Notes under the pieces: generated by a model | What the model saw: the letters and a program-made list of their open reading frames with translations, nothing else | Databases searched by the model: none | What the model was told of the DNA's origin: nothing | Shown here: positions 1-11,200 of the stretch, one piece after another | Numbering within the stretch: position 1 is the stretch's first letter | Layout of the letters: every line of letters starts with the position of its first letter | Translations under genes and position numbers: made by a program | From: Madurella fahalii | Taxonomy: Eukaryota > Ascomycota > Sordariomycetes > Sordariales | Direction: 5' to 3' | DNA length: 64,000 nt | Assembly (NCBI GenBank): GCA_029876055.1 | Contig: CM056874.1 | Span: forward strand, 5,766,001 to 5,830,000

Positions 1-865
1 CCTCACCTTTTCCGTTCGCGGAGAGTGTGCCGGGAAGCGGGGAAAATGCGGCCACATAGAGGCTTCCTAAGCCGGGAAAGCCGAAGGCAAGGCGGGTAAT
101 GCCCCGTCTTGCTGCACACCCTCGAGCTCAGATGTCCACGCGGCAAAGATCATCTTGGGTGGACATGCCGTTAGGTACTGTAAACCCGTACGTTGTTGCC
201 GGTATTCTCCGTCAGCCAAGCTTACCGTGCCTTCCACTCAGTGCGCTAGAAGACTGTCACCGGAATGCCTGCAACTGTTACCTCTGCCACACCACTTATT
301 TCGTCCCTTGGGAACCCACTCAAAGTGGCGCTCACTAACGAAACGGCCACACCACTACAACGGCCACTATAATACAACAGCTACCTTTTCCTGGGCGTTG
401 CTACACTAAAAGCTATTTAATTTTAAAAACTGCAAAGGAACAGCTGCACTAGATCAAGTTAGAAACATTTAGGGTGGCCAAAAGACTTGGTGCTAGGGTT
501 AGGGTTTGTGTATTTGGCCGTTTTGGTGTTTGGCCGTTTTGCTGAGGAGCGCCCCAAGGGGACAAAAATAAGTGGGGCGTAGCACGAGTAGTTGCTACAG
601 TGATCCCACAATACCTTATTTACGTTAGGTAAACTTGAGAGAAACAGGCAAGTGTAATCACCCCTCCACACTCAGTCCGACGCGTTTTCCACACATGTGC
701 AAGCGCGACACTTCCCAAAGTACATGAAGTTAGGTAGGTCAACGGAAATTCGGTAGTAAACAACACTCCTCTCTATTGTCCGCTCTTTCGCGGACGACAT
801 CTTCCACTCGTTTCTTTGCTTCGTCCCACGCCCGCCGCCAAGATTGGGCGAATCCTGCCACGAGC
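1..865. other. Intergenic, 5' flank of the BUB1-like gene
   Basis: No gene is supported here. The stretch holds the inverted-repeat element at 271-598 and a short telomere-like motif at about 493-507. The remainder up to the start codon at 866 is presumably promoter and leader of the checkpoint kinase gene. No clear TATA box was seen. Confidence 0.6.
271..598. mobile_element. Decayed inverted-repeat element, MITE-like
   Basis: The left arm (about 271-370) and the reverse complement of the right arm (about 500-598) align over roughly 100 bp with gaps. Shared blocks in order are GCAACT, CCACTTATTT, GTCCC(C)TTGG, GGCGCTC, and two copies of AACGGCCA. The left arm carries about 17 extra bases between the TTGG and GGCGCTC blocks. 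There is no coding capacity between the arms. Long diverged inverted arms around a short non-coding core fit a miniature inverted-repeat DNA transposon or the relic of one. I could not define a target-site duplication, so the ends are approximate. It lies about 270 bp upstream of the BUB1-like start codon. An alternative is an accidental palindrome, but the number and order of shared blocks make that unlikely. Confidence 0.55.
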
Positions 866-3800
866 ATGGCTTCCAACGATCTGATCGACTTTGACATTAT
901 TGAGGGCCACAAGGAGAACATCCAGGCGCTCCCAAGTGGCCGGTCTGCCAAGAAGCTTGCCGAACTGTTCTCCCCTTCTCCTCTCCACGCACAGTCAACA
1001 CCAACACCCTTGGACACCAAGGATGTGAACGATGACATCCGCGCTGAATTCGAGGCCGAAATCGCCACCATCTCCGAGTCGGATGACCCGCTCGACATCT
1101 TCGACCGCTATGTGCGTTGGACACTAGACGCATATCCTTCGGCGCAGGCCACACCGCAATCGCAACTCCATACGCTGCTCGAGCGCGCCACCAAGACGTT
1201 CGTGAACTCTGCGCAGTACAAGAACGACCCCCGCTACCTCAAGATGTGGCTTTACTACATCAATTTCTTTTCAGACGCGCCGCGCGAGACATTTGTCTTC
1301 CTATCACGACATTCGATCGGCGAGACGCTCGCACTGTTCTACGAGGAGTATGCCGCTTGGCTCGAGGGCGCTGGCCGCTGGGCGCAGGCAGAGGAGGTTT
1401 ACAAACTGGGCATTGAGCGTGAGGCGCGGCCCGCGGCACGGTTGCTGCGCAAATTTGGCGAGTTCGAGCAACGGCGGGCACAACAGGGTGACGCAGATGG
1501 CCCGTCATCTCCGGCCCTGCCAGCGGCTCGGCCGGCTCTTGCAGCCAAGATCGACCCTTTTGCAGCAGCAGCCGCGGCGGCGGCACACGATCCTCAAGCC
1601 CCGAGACAGCCCGGCGGGCTCGGCGGGCAGTCGTCGAAGCCTGCGCGGTCCAAGTTAACTATCTTCTCCGATGCGGACGCTGCAACAACGGCGCCAGCAA
1701 TGTCGTCCCGGGGAGCGGGATCTAAGGGATGGGAGAGCATTGGGTCTCTGTCGGATCGCAAGAAGGAGAACGTCATGGAACCGAAGCCGTGGGCAGGAGA
1801 AACGCTAAAGGCAGGTGGAAAGAAGAGCAGCGGCGCAAAGCTGGCTGTATTCAGAGATCCGGTATGTGGCACTTCTCGCTCCCAATCACTGCCAGATGTT
1901 GATCGATATAGGACTAATATATGGCGGTTTTGCGTATTTTGTATTTCAGTCAATGTCTCGCCAGCTTTCCAAATCACACATTCCGATTCACCATGCCAAG
2001 GTCCAAGTAACAGTGAACCCGGCCAACGGCAAGAGAGAGCGCGTGTTTGTCGACTTGCGGGTCGTGTACCCGACTCCTGACGAGCCAGGTACTGAGCTCA
2101 GTTTTGAGGAGGTCTGGGCTGCGAACCGCGGCTGGCTCGGTCGCGAGTGGGAGGACGAGGTGCCAGAAGGGTTACCTTCCTTCACAGACGAGAATGTTCT
2201 ACCAGATGTGAATGCGTTGGCCAACAGGGTCTCCGAGAAACTAGTGATCCACCATGACGTTGTTAGGCTTGACGAGAATGGCGCGCCTATCTATCCGAAG
2301 GAGGCCAAGCCGAGGAAGAAGAAGGTGATCGAAGTCAATGAGACGCAAATCAGTCAGTCGACCCTGGCAACTTTGATGAGCGCTTCTAACATCTTGGCAG
2401 TCAAAGCGAAGCTGGACTCGCCGTCAGGTCCCAAGATCAAGAAACGGCGATCAATAGCTGAGCCTACCATGACGCTGCACACCAAGGCAGCAACCGAAGA
2501 CATCTATGATATCTTCAACGCCCCACTCAAACCAGCTGCTCAAGGGATTGACGCCGGCGACGATGAGCACGGTTATGAGTCGGATGACTATACCAGCGGC
2601 GCCGAGAGTACAGGGACTACGCAGATCATCCCCTCAAACGAGGTAGACGACGAAAATGGCGCGCGGCAAGGCGCTGATGAGACTTCGGATGCGAAAAGCG
2701 TGAACAGCGAGTGGTCCGAGTTCTCAACTCGGAAGCACATCCCTGGCTTCAATGAAGATGTCACCGAAAGGAACGACACTCAAATGTCCGATTTGATCGA
2801 TGTACACGAGTCTGCGGAGGCGATGTTGGAAAGGAGCGGTCATCAGGATGAATTGTACGAGGAAGGCGATGATTTAGACGAACCTCCTCGGACCCGGACC
2901 GTATTTGTGCCAATACCCCCAGAAGACTACGTCCCAACACGGCGGCCGTATAGGGACCCCGTTGAGGCGGCTAACAACCGACTCCCCTTTATGACGCCCA
3001 TCACAGAGAGGACAGAGACGTCCCTGGATTTTACTCTGCACGGCAAGACACCATCTAGGAGTCACGACAGGGATGCGTTGCATGAGGAAGATGAGGAAAA
3101 GGAAGAAGAAGAAGAAGACGACGACAACATTAATTTATCGCCACTGAGCAGCCCGCTGCGGGAAGCAATCGAGCAGGAATTGCCCAAGAGCAAGATCACA
3201 CAGCCGCTCCTCCCAAAAGCGAAGCTCGCATCAGCAGCCAAACCGTTTGCCCCGAAGGCGCTGGTCCCCAAAGGCCCAGTTATCAAGGACGCTCAGTGCA
3301 ATCCTGTCGACGACAGCATCCGAGCCGAAATCCTAGCAAACATCCATCCTCCTTTGAGCTCTTACGAAGGATTCTATGACCACCGGAACGAGAAGTACGA
3401 AAAAGGGGTCGAGATCCGCAAATTTGCCAAAGCCGCTGGCAAAGGAAGCAGGAACAGCACCGACAAGGCAGGCAACCTAGGCACCTCGGTCGTCCTCGAG
3501 TTCCCGGGCACAAAGACCCAGTACATCATCAGAAAGGAACTCGGCGCAGGCGCCTTTGCTCCAGTATACCTCGTGGAGAACACATGCCCGGACGCTTCCT
3601 CCTCTTCCGGAAACCCCAACGACGAAAATAACCCCGTAGCCATGATGGGCCGTGGCACCTTTGCAAGCGCGCACAACCACCGGCACGAGCGCGAGGCGCT
3701 CAAGATGGAGGACCCCCCGACCCCCTGGGAATTCTACATGATGCGCCTCGCTCACTCGCGCCTCGGCCCGCAGCACCGGGCCGCCGCGTCCCTATCCCCG

Positions 3801-4586
3801 GCGCTGGAAATGCATCTCTACCAGGACGAGGGCTTTCTGTTCCTCCCCTACTACCCGCACGGCACGCTCCTCGACGTGGTCAACCTCTTCCGCGGCGACG
3901 CCTCGGGCGTCATGGACGAGCAGCTCGCCATGTTCTTCGCCATCGAGCTGCTCCGCACCGTCGAGGCCCTGCACGCCAAGCAGATCCTGCACGGCGACAT
4001 CAAGGCCGACAACTGCCTCCTCCGCCTCGGCTCCTCGGACGAGCCGCTCTCGGCCCAGTGGCGTCCCTCCGGCGCCGGCGGCTGGTCCGCCCGGGGCATC
4101 ACGCTGATCGACTTCGGGCGCGGCATCGACATGCGCGCGTTCGGGCCCGACACGCAGTTCGTCGCTGACTGGAAGACGTCCGCGCAGGACTGCGCCGAGA
4201 TGCGCGAGGGCCGCCCCTGGACCTGGCAGATTGACTATCATGGCCTTGCCGGCACGCTGCATTGTCTGCTCTTTGGGAAGTACATTGAGACGGTGCGGTG
4301 TGATTCCGGGGGGTTGGCGACGGCGGGAAACGGGGGGAGGCGGTATAGGATCCGGGAGAATCTGAAGAGGTATTGGCAGACCGAGATTTGGGCCGAGTGC
4401 TTCGACGTGTTACTTAACCCCGGGGCGCATGTGCAGGATGAGGATGGCGGGAAGATGCCTGTCCTGAGGAGCATGCGGGGGGTGAGGGAGAAGATGGAGG
4501 TGTGGTTGGAGGGGAACTGTGAGAGAGGGGTTGGGTTGAGGGGGTTGATGGGGAAGGTTGAAGGGTGGGCTCGGGGGAGGAAGTGA
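866..4586 (+). CDS. BUB1: Spindle checkpoint kinase, Bub1/Mad3 fusion (MadBub)
   Basis: The model has two exons, 866-1861 and 1950-4586, joined over an 88 nt intron with a GTATGT donor and TTTCAG acceptor, giving 1210 aa. The ATG at 866 is preferred to the in-frame ATG at 776 because the conserved N-terminus (DLIDFDIIEGHKENIQ) follows it directly. A KEN box lies at residues 16-18, then the TPR-like Mad3/Bub1 homology region (about 50-190), then a second KEN at about 300-302 followed by PKPWAGETL, just before the intron. An acidic disordered middle follows. The C-terminal kinase (about 860-1205) has the glycine loop GAGAF, an ALKME lysine strand, the catalytic loop HGDIKADN and the DFG loop DFGRG. 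Family knowledge: the protein acts at kinetochores, inhibits APC/C-Cdc20 and phosphorylates histone H2A. Keeping both KEN boxes and the kinase means one gene can serve Bub1 and Mad3/BubR1 roles. It converges on APN1. Confidence 0.93.
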
Positions 4587-4924
4587 TTGTCTCCTTTTCT
4601 TCCGTTGCCGTCTGTCTCCTTTTCATTTTCCTTTTCCTTTTTCCATTTTCTAGTGATGATGTCTGATATCCTTTGGGAGGGAGTGGTGATTCACGGCAAC
4701 ACACGGAGTTGAGGCTGCGTGTGGAAGATGGGTATCATTATTCTGTATTTGTTCTTCTCCTGCGAGGTATCAGTCTGTATTGGCTCCCAGGCCTCTATCC
4801 CTATTTAAGCGAAGTGGTCCGTTTTCCTAGGTACTAAGATAATACCCCCCCATAACTCCGTACAAGAAGTACATATACACGGTCATGAATTATATGGCAC
4901 TTATGCAAGCGAGGAAATCACGTC
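4587..4924. other. Convergent 3' region between BUB1 and APN1
   Basis: These 338 bp separate two genes that face each other. The sequence is T-rich after the BUB1 stop (about 4590-4660) and AT-richer near 4830-4890. It presumably holds both 3' ends; no gene or repeat was seen. Confidence 0.6.
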
Positions 4925-6343
4925 TTAGTCGCTCTCGCCACACGAGTCACACGAATCCTCGTCCTTCTTCTTGCTCTTCCTCTTGCCTTTCGTGCCCTTC
5001 TTGGCGTCTTTCTCGGCTTTCTTGTCCACCTGTTCCTGAATCCTCTTCATCTCAGCTGCCCCCTTCGCTTGTAGCTCTTCCGCCTTCGCTGTAAACTCGG
5101 TGCTCTCGACGTCCATACCGATGAGGCTCTCGAGCAGCTTGATCTCGTCGGCCCAGATCTGCTTGTTCTCCACCATCTTGCCGTCCGGGCCCTTCTCTTC
5201 GATGGGCGTCTCGAGCACCATGGGGAGCCCCTGCAGCGGCTCGTGGTTCATAATGTTGTGGAAGGCGCGGAGCCCGAGGAACCCCGTGCCGATGTTGGCG
5301 TGCAGGTCCCGGTGCGAGCCGAAGGGCGCCTTGCTGTCGTTGAGGTGGAAGGCGCGCAGGTACTTGAGGCCGACCACCCTGTCGAACTCGGCCATGGTCG
5401 CCTCGAAGGCCTCGGGCGAGCGCAGGTCGTAGCCCGCGGCGAACGCATGGCACGTGTCGATGCACACCCCTACGCGCGTCTTGTCCTCGACGAGGGCGAT
5501 GATATCGCGGAGGTCCTCGAAGCGGGCGCCGACCACGTTGCCGCTGCCGCACATGTTCTCGAGGAGGGTCACGACCGACTCGGTCGCCTTGTGCGCCTTG
5601 TTGAGCTGTGAGGCGATGCGCGCGCAGGCAGATTCCATGCTGGCGCCGCCGGTGGAGCCCGGATGGAAGTTGTAAAGTGATATTCCTAGCGCCTCGCACC
5701 GCTGCAGGTCGTCGACGAAGTTGTCGTAGGCCTGTGCAGCCTTTGCGGCGTCGGCCTGGGCGAGGTTGACTAGGTAGGACCCGTGCGGGAGGATGAGCTT
5801 GCCGCTGTAGTTGTGCTGTTTGCGCATGGCATGGAATTGGGTCTTGGCTTCGTCGGCGAGAGGCGGGCTTGCCCACTTGCGCTGCGACTTGAGAAAGAGG
5901 GCGAAGGCGTTGGCGCCGATGTTGGATGCGTTCTGGATCGCGTTCTGCACACCGCCGGCGGCGGAGACGTGGGCGCCAATGCACATCCCCCGCTTGAGCG
6001 AGGTAACCGCTGTCCGGGCTGCTAGGCTCATGTTGTCGTTGGCGTCCTTCTTGGAGGCGGTCTTGCGCTTCTTGGCCGCAGGCTTCTTGGCCCCTTGGGG
6101 CTGGTCTTCCGCCTCTTCCTGGTCTTTGGTGGGGTCGATGTTTTCAAGCTCCTCGCCGTCAATGTATGGTTCAGCACGGGTGGCCTTGCGCTTCGAAACC
6201 GTCCTTTTGTTTACTTCAACCTTGGACTCGGCCACGGCGGTTTTTGTGCCGTTGACCGAAGTAGCAACGACTGCCTTTTCAATGTGGGCTTCCGACACCA
6301 CTGACTTGGACTGCACGGCCTTGCGAGACGACTGCCGGACCAT
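4925..6343 (-). CDS. APN1: AP endonuclease, endonuclease IV family (Apn1)
   Basis: A single-exon gene of 472 aa. The start at 6343 (MVRQSSRKA) is chosen over an upstream in-frame ATG at 6577 because the extra 78 residues look like translated leader. The first ~115 residues are basic and low-complexity, with likely nuclear localisation stretches (KKPAAKKRK). The endonuclease IV TIM barrel runs from about 119 to 420, with metal-ligand motifs in order: CIGAHVSAAGG, YNFHPGS, LLENMCGSGN, CIDTCHAFAAGYD, AFHLNDSK, GSHRDLHANIG and MVLETP. These supply the His, Asp and Glu residues of the trinuclear zinc site. The tail is lysine-rich (GKRKSKKKDED). Family knowledge: it cleaves 5' to abasic sites and removes blocked 3' ends in base excision repair, in nucleus and mitochondria. 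The gene converges on BUB1. Confidence 0.95.
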   Translation of the reverse strand: MVRQSSRKAVQSKSVVSEAHIEKAVVATSVNGTKTAVAESKVEVNKRTVSKRKATRAEPYIDGEELENIDPTKDQEEAEDQPQGAKKPAAKKRKTASKKDANDNMSLAARTAVTSLKRGMCIGAHVSAAGGVQNAIQNASNIGANAFALFLKSQRKWASPPLADEAKTQFHAMRKQHNYSGKLILPHGSYLVNLAQADAAKAAQAYDNFVDDLQRCEALGISLYNFHPGSTGGASMESACARIASQLNKAHKATESVVTLLENMCGSGNVVGARFEDLRDIIALVEDKTRVGVCIDTCHAFAAGYDLRSPEAFEATMAEFDRVVGLKYLRAFHLNDSKAPFGSHRDLHANIGTGFLGLRAFHNIMNHEPLQGLPMVLETPIEEKGPDGKMVENKQIWADEIKLLESLIGMDVESTEFTAKAEELQAKGAAEMKRIQEQVDKKAEKDAKKGTKGKRKSKKKDEDSCDSCGESD

Positions 6344-8238
6344 TGTGAAAGAGCCAATGGCCAAATTCAAATTAGTTGACCGTGGTTGTTGCGGATGATG
6401 TCTTTTCGTGAAGCAGCCGGCCCACACGAAGTGCCTCCTCAAACCCGAGCCAGATGGCGCGGTGTTGGGACGCGCCGCGACATCACGTGATGCATACGCG
6501 TGCTGTAAGCACTTAATTGCAATGGTCCAAGTTCCAAGCCTGTCACTGGTCGATTGGCCTGGCACTGCCAAAACCACCTTGTCACTTTCACTTGAGGCAA
6601 CGCAAACGGCTCAGCCTGGCGGGTCATCCGGTCATTCTCCAGGTTCTTGTGCATCTTGTGTCGAGCCAGGGTTGCCGGTCTTTGACCTTTGCTAATTGGC
6701 CGCAGCCTCAGCTGGCGGTTTAGTCGCGGCCCAATTGCGGCGGGCCCAGCTGATAAGCTGGGTGGAGGGCAGAGCAGGCAGCCATCGGCAGTTATACCGC
6801 GAAAGGGATATCAGCTTCGGAGCCCCAGTTCTGGATACGACCGGTTCCCGTTGCTTGATTATGCCTACGGAGCACTGCAGTAAGGGTCCGCGGAACATCT
6901 CCGCATTCCAGGATTTTACCATGTAGCATTCGGCTCCTTTCCTCGGTCGTAATGTCGCAGGTCCCCTGGCGCTGGAAGACCCGAGTTGCAACGAAACGCC
7001 TCCACGACATGCTGTTGGCGTTGCCTGAGCTGCAAGCAAAGCTGCACGCAATGCCCACGAGGCCGGTAAGCGCTGCAAGGCAGACGCTAGACTGACTTGA
7101 GCGTCGAGGCGGTCTGCTCGACCCAACACGCTGTGCGGTTCCGTGCTAACCGCGATGGTTCATTCAGATTCCTGGCCGTGCCTCAGCCGAGCATGGTCTG
7201 TTGTGCTTCGATCCAGCCTCAGAGGCAAACAGCCAATGGCAGGTCTTGTCGGGTTGAAGGCGGTGCTATTTTTGTTTCAGGACCCAGGCGATCCACACCC
7301 GGGGTTTGCTGATGACAGTGGCGGTTTTTAGGTTAACAAGCCCAGAAACTTGAGGTTCTGACAGTTCTCGAGCTGGTGCAGTTAACGTTGCTCTGTACTC
7401 TAAGGTAAGCAAAGCAAAAAAGCAACGCCAGGTTGCAGGCGGCACGTTCCCGCCCGGCCTGGGTCGCCAGCTCGGCGGCTACCTTTCGATCCTATGGATT
7501 GTGCAGTACCTAGTAATGTACGGAGTACACGGAGAAAATTCCAAGGCCAAGGGCGGACCAAGCCACATATCGCCCCTTTGGGTCGGCCGTTCCGTTGCCG
7601 TCGTAGTGTAAACTACGTTAGACCCGTTCGCACCGGATAGGGCTTCGGAGTCGACGAGCCTCGGCCATCCAATATGAGAAACGATCAATAAGGGGCTCTC
7701 TGGGTATTATACACTGCTCATCGACCCGAGCGCGCACATTGCATGCACGACGATCAGTTCCCGATCATCGACAGGTCCACTGTAGATCCCGTCTCGGCCC
7801 TCCGGTCTCCCTCAGCGACAAGCGAAGCAGTTTAGAGAGCGTTGGCGGTGGTGTGTGGCTTACAAAGCCTTGGCGCACCTCATTGAGTGCTGAAAGGCAC
7901 CTCTTCCAGCCGTGCCATCCTTCGTGCCCTGCCAACATCCCGCGCCCCCCAACAATTACCCGTAAAGCATTGTGTACTTTCTGCAGCTGGGCCGCTCGAA
8001 TACAGGACTACCTTGCCTTACCTCTCGATCGCCGTGGCAGTCGGGACATTGTTACATTCCGCCCCTTAACGCTCAGTGGCCGCGCCAGCGCTATTCCGCA
8101 GCGCCTCCCTTGTCTCTTGCTTGTGTCACGATTCAGAAACCCGTAACCCCCCCTCATGGCCAGCCGCAGCGACGGATCATGATAGTTCCCATCGACAACC
8201 GGCTGCCGTGATCACATCTAGCCTGGGGGCTCTCAGGG
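6344..8238. other. Intergenic, divergent promoters of APN1 and F-box gene
   Basis: About 1.9 kb with no supported gene; open frames are short and lack family features. The right end holds two overlapping upstream ORFs (8156-8211) in the probable leader of the F-box gene. A TACGGAGTAC-type palindrome occurs near 7519. Nothing resembling a transposase, tRNA or tandem array was recognised. Confidence 0.5.
8156..8211 (+). other. Two overlapping uORFs in the leader of the F-box gene
   Basis: uORF1 (8156-8182) encodes 8 aa and ends in TGA. uORF2 (8179-8211) encodes 10 aa, and its ATG overlaps the stop of uORF1 in an ATGA arrangement. uORF2 ends 27 nt before the main ATG at 8239. If both lie in the transcript, main-ORF translation would need leaky scanning or reinitiation. 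No transcript boundary can be seen from sequence alone. Confidence 0.4.
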
Positions 8239-11200
8239 ATGGCGACCACCGACGCAGATGCCGAAGCCGGGGAGGTCCGAAGATCGTCGATCGAGAAAAT
8301 GCCCATCGTGTCCGACACCGAGATTGATGTTAGCGATGACGGGCCATCCGCATTCGAACGACTTCCCGACGAGATCATTCAACAGTATGCCCGGCCTTTC
8401 TGTTCCTGCGTCACCACTGCTCCGTCCATCCGATTCCTGTGTCTCGTGGGTGCATGTCGCTAACAGACAAACCCAGGATCCTCCAGGCCACAGACTGCAA
8501 TGGCTTCGCATCGCTGGCCTTGCTCAACACGAAATGGAGGAGCGTCGCGCAGCAAGCGCATCTTTACGCGCATCACTTGGCGAATTGTCCGTCGTATGCC
8601 ACGAGTCACAACGGGCCTCCCCAGGCCGCCAGCGACGACGATCTGCCCAGGCTTCGTCGGCTCTTCGCCAAAGAGATCAAGCGCAACTTGTTCGAGGCCT
8701 ACCTCCGCCCCAGCCAGACCGTCATAAAGATCATCTCGAACTCGATCAGTTCCTCGTCATGTCCCGGCGGCGAGGGCATCCAGTTCAGCCCCTCACCAAA
8801 GGGCCATCATCTACTGGCCTACAACTCGTCTAGGATACATGTCATCGATGTTCGCGGATCCGAGATCGCCGTTACAAGGGAACTCAAGATATTGCGCCGC
8901 CCCGTCGCGACGTGCATCAACGACGAAGGATCCATGCTTGCTGTTCTGCTGACTGAGATGCAAGTCGATATCTACGATCTCACCAAGACGCCACCGAAGA
9001 GGACCCAATCCATGATCCTAGACCACAGCCCTCGTGCCATTGCCCTGTCACCCTGCGGTTCCGTCCTCGCCGCTGCATACGAAGGAGGTATCGAGGTCTC
9101 CTCGTTGAACCCGGGCGCCTTGGCCACAGAGAGGAGAGCGGTCAAGTGCGACGGTGTCGATGCCCTCACGTTCTCATTCGATGGGACGCAGATCTTGGGC
9201 ACGACTGTGCATTCGTCACCGCCCAATACCGTGATCCTGACCGCCCCTTATTACGACCCCGGCAGCCACATGGCCGACGACAATATTAGTGCGCTGTGGA
9301 CTACATCGATTCTCTTTCCAAACACCAGCCGCGACTGCAGCCATGCCGTGTTGATCCAGAACGGCAAGTATGAGGAAGCCAGCTGGACGTTTACCTACGA
9401 CCGAAGCTTCGAGACCTTCCGGGCAGTGCGCATCGACGATCTGCGCAACGGCACGACGTACTTTACTGGGCCGGTTCCGAGCCCCACGTCGCAAGCCAAG
9501 CTGATTCCGTGCACGTTGCCTGCGGCGTCATATCATGGCGAGCTCGTCTCGGCTGGCTTCCAGGGCAAGGAGATTTGGCTCTATGGGATACCAGAGGACC
9601 TAGACGCAGTGCCCGATGCTACAAATGCCGCCGTCGACGGCGGGTCGAATGCCGGCGGGCTCTTTCGCCGAAACAGCGGTCCCTCGACCCGCTCGTCTCG
9701 GATGCAGGAGAACAACGAGTCGGCGAGGGTACCTCAGTGGCAGATCCTGTGTGACAAGCTCAGGAACACATTCGTTGGGGGGTACAAAGTTGGGGAGCTT
9801 GAGGGTGTCAACATGGTCAAATTTGTGGCAGATTTTGCAGACTCGCCGATGAAGGAGCGATTGATCGTCGCAGCCCGCGGGGTTGTGCCGAACATATGTG
9901 TGACAGATGACGAGGGGATCGACTTTGTTGACGGTGGCCGGATCACCCTCCTGGATTTTGACTATGGTGTTCGGAACGGTACTGTCAAGGAATGTACCAT
10001 CGAAGTGGGGACCAAGGAGCCGGAGGTTCTCGAGGAAGAGCACCGCGACATGGCCACAGAGGTCGCCATCGTTCGCCGACGGACAGTGGCCCAGAAGAGA
10101 CAAAGTCGCAGCGCTGCTGTCATGCGCAGCGTGACGAACGCAGCCCCCCCTCCGCCGCTACCTGCCCAGTCTTCGGCGCGCACCGAGGACGATGAAGATG
10201 ACCCGCTTGTCCCTCGCCGTATCGGAGCTCCTCCCAGTAGAAGGATCGAGCCGACTGCGGCAGAACCCGAGGAAACGGAGACACAGTCCATCGAAGAGCA
10301 GGAGGCCCTGGATGCACCGTATGCGCATGCCAGTCCTCGCTCGGGGACAACGCTCCGTCGCGCCGCCACCGCGGCTGCCAACAACCGCCGGCTGCACCCA
10401 TCAGCCGCCGCCGCCGCCGGACACATTGTATATCGGAGAGCGGACGGCCGCGCCGAACACCCCCACGAGAGCGATGCCGACAATTGGGTTCCTCCGCCAC
10501 CCCCTTATCAGAAGGAAGACCCAGGCGATTTGCCTTCTTTCCTCCGGCACGCCGCTATCCCTTCTGGTGCCGTTTCCGGCACACAGCGTCCACCGGATCA
10601 AAGCCCACCACAGCCTCGAGAGAAGCAGAACCGGAACTCATCGGCATCTATGCACCAGCAACCCCGGCGCACTCAAACAACCGCCGCCGCCAATCGATAT
10701 TCTTCCCCAATTCCGCCAGTCCCGCCACTTCCCTCACTCTCCGATATTCCGCCAGTGCCACCTGTTCCCCCTCTCCCACAAGGTTTGGCTGGTCCGCCGG
10801 TGCCGCCAGTCCCCCCGATCCCACAGGCTCTTTCCCACCAACGTAACCAGGCCTCAGGCTCTCGATCATTCCACGAGGATGCCGTAACGCGGCCAACATC
10901 CAGGAGCTCACGGTATCTTGAAGGGGAGAACATCTACGACGTCTCGCCGCCGGATTCGCCTGCGATGCCGCCCGTGGGACACAGTGTCTCCCGAGAACCG
11001 AACAACGGCCGGGCGATGAGCAATCCCGATTCCCTAACCGAAATGAGCATGGTCTCACCTGCGTCACCTCCGAGGACAACGCAGGAGGAAGCTTCTGCCG
11101 GTACCAGAACCCAGCCGGGCTCGATCTCACCAGTGAGCGGCCCCCCAGCCTCTCTCAACTTGCAAATACCGCCCTCGGGTAGCGTCCCTTCCGCCGGGGA

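Noticed and set aside
493..507. Chromosome end marked by TTAGGG repeats
   Set aside because: Only two units are present, and they are flanked by unique DNA on both sides.
5052..5984. 310-residue frame overlapping APN1 in another phase
   Set aside because: Arg/Gln-rich shadow of the endonuclease IV sequence, which is certain.
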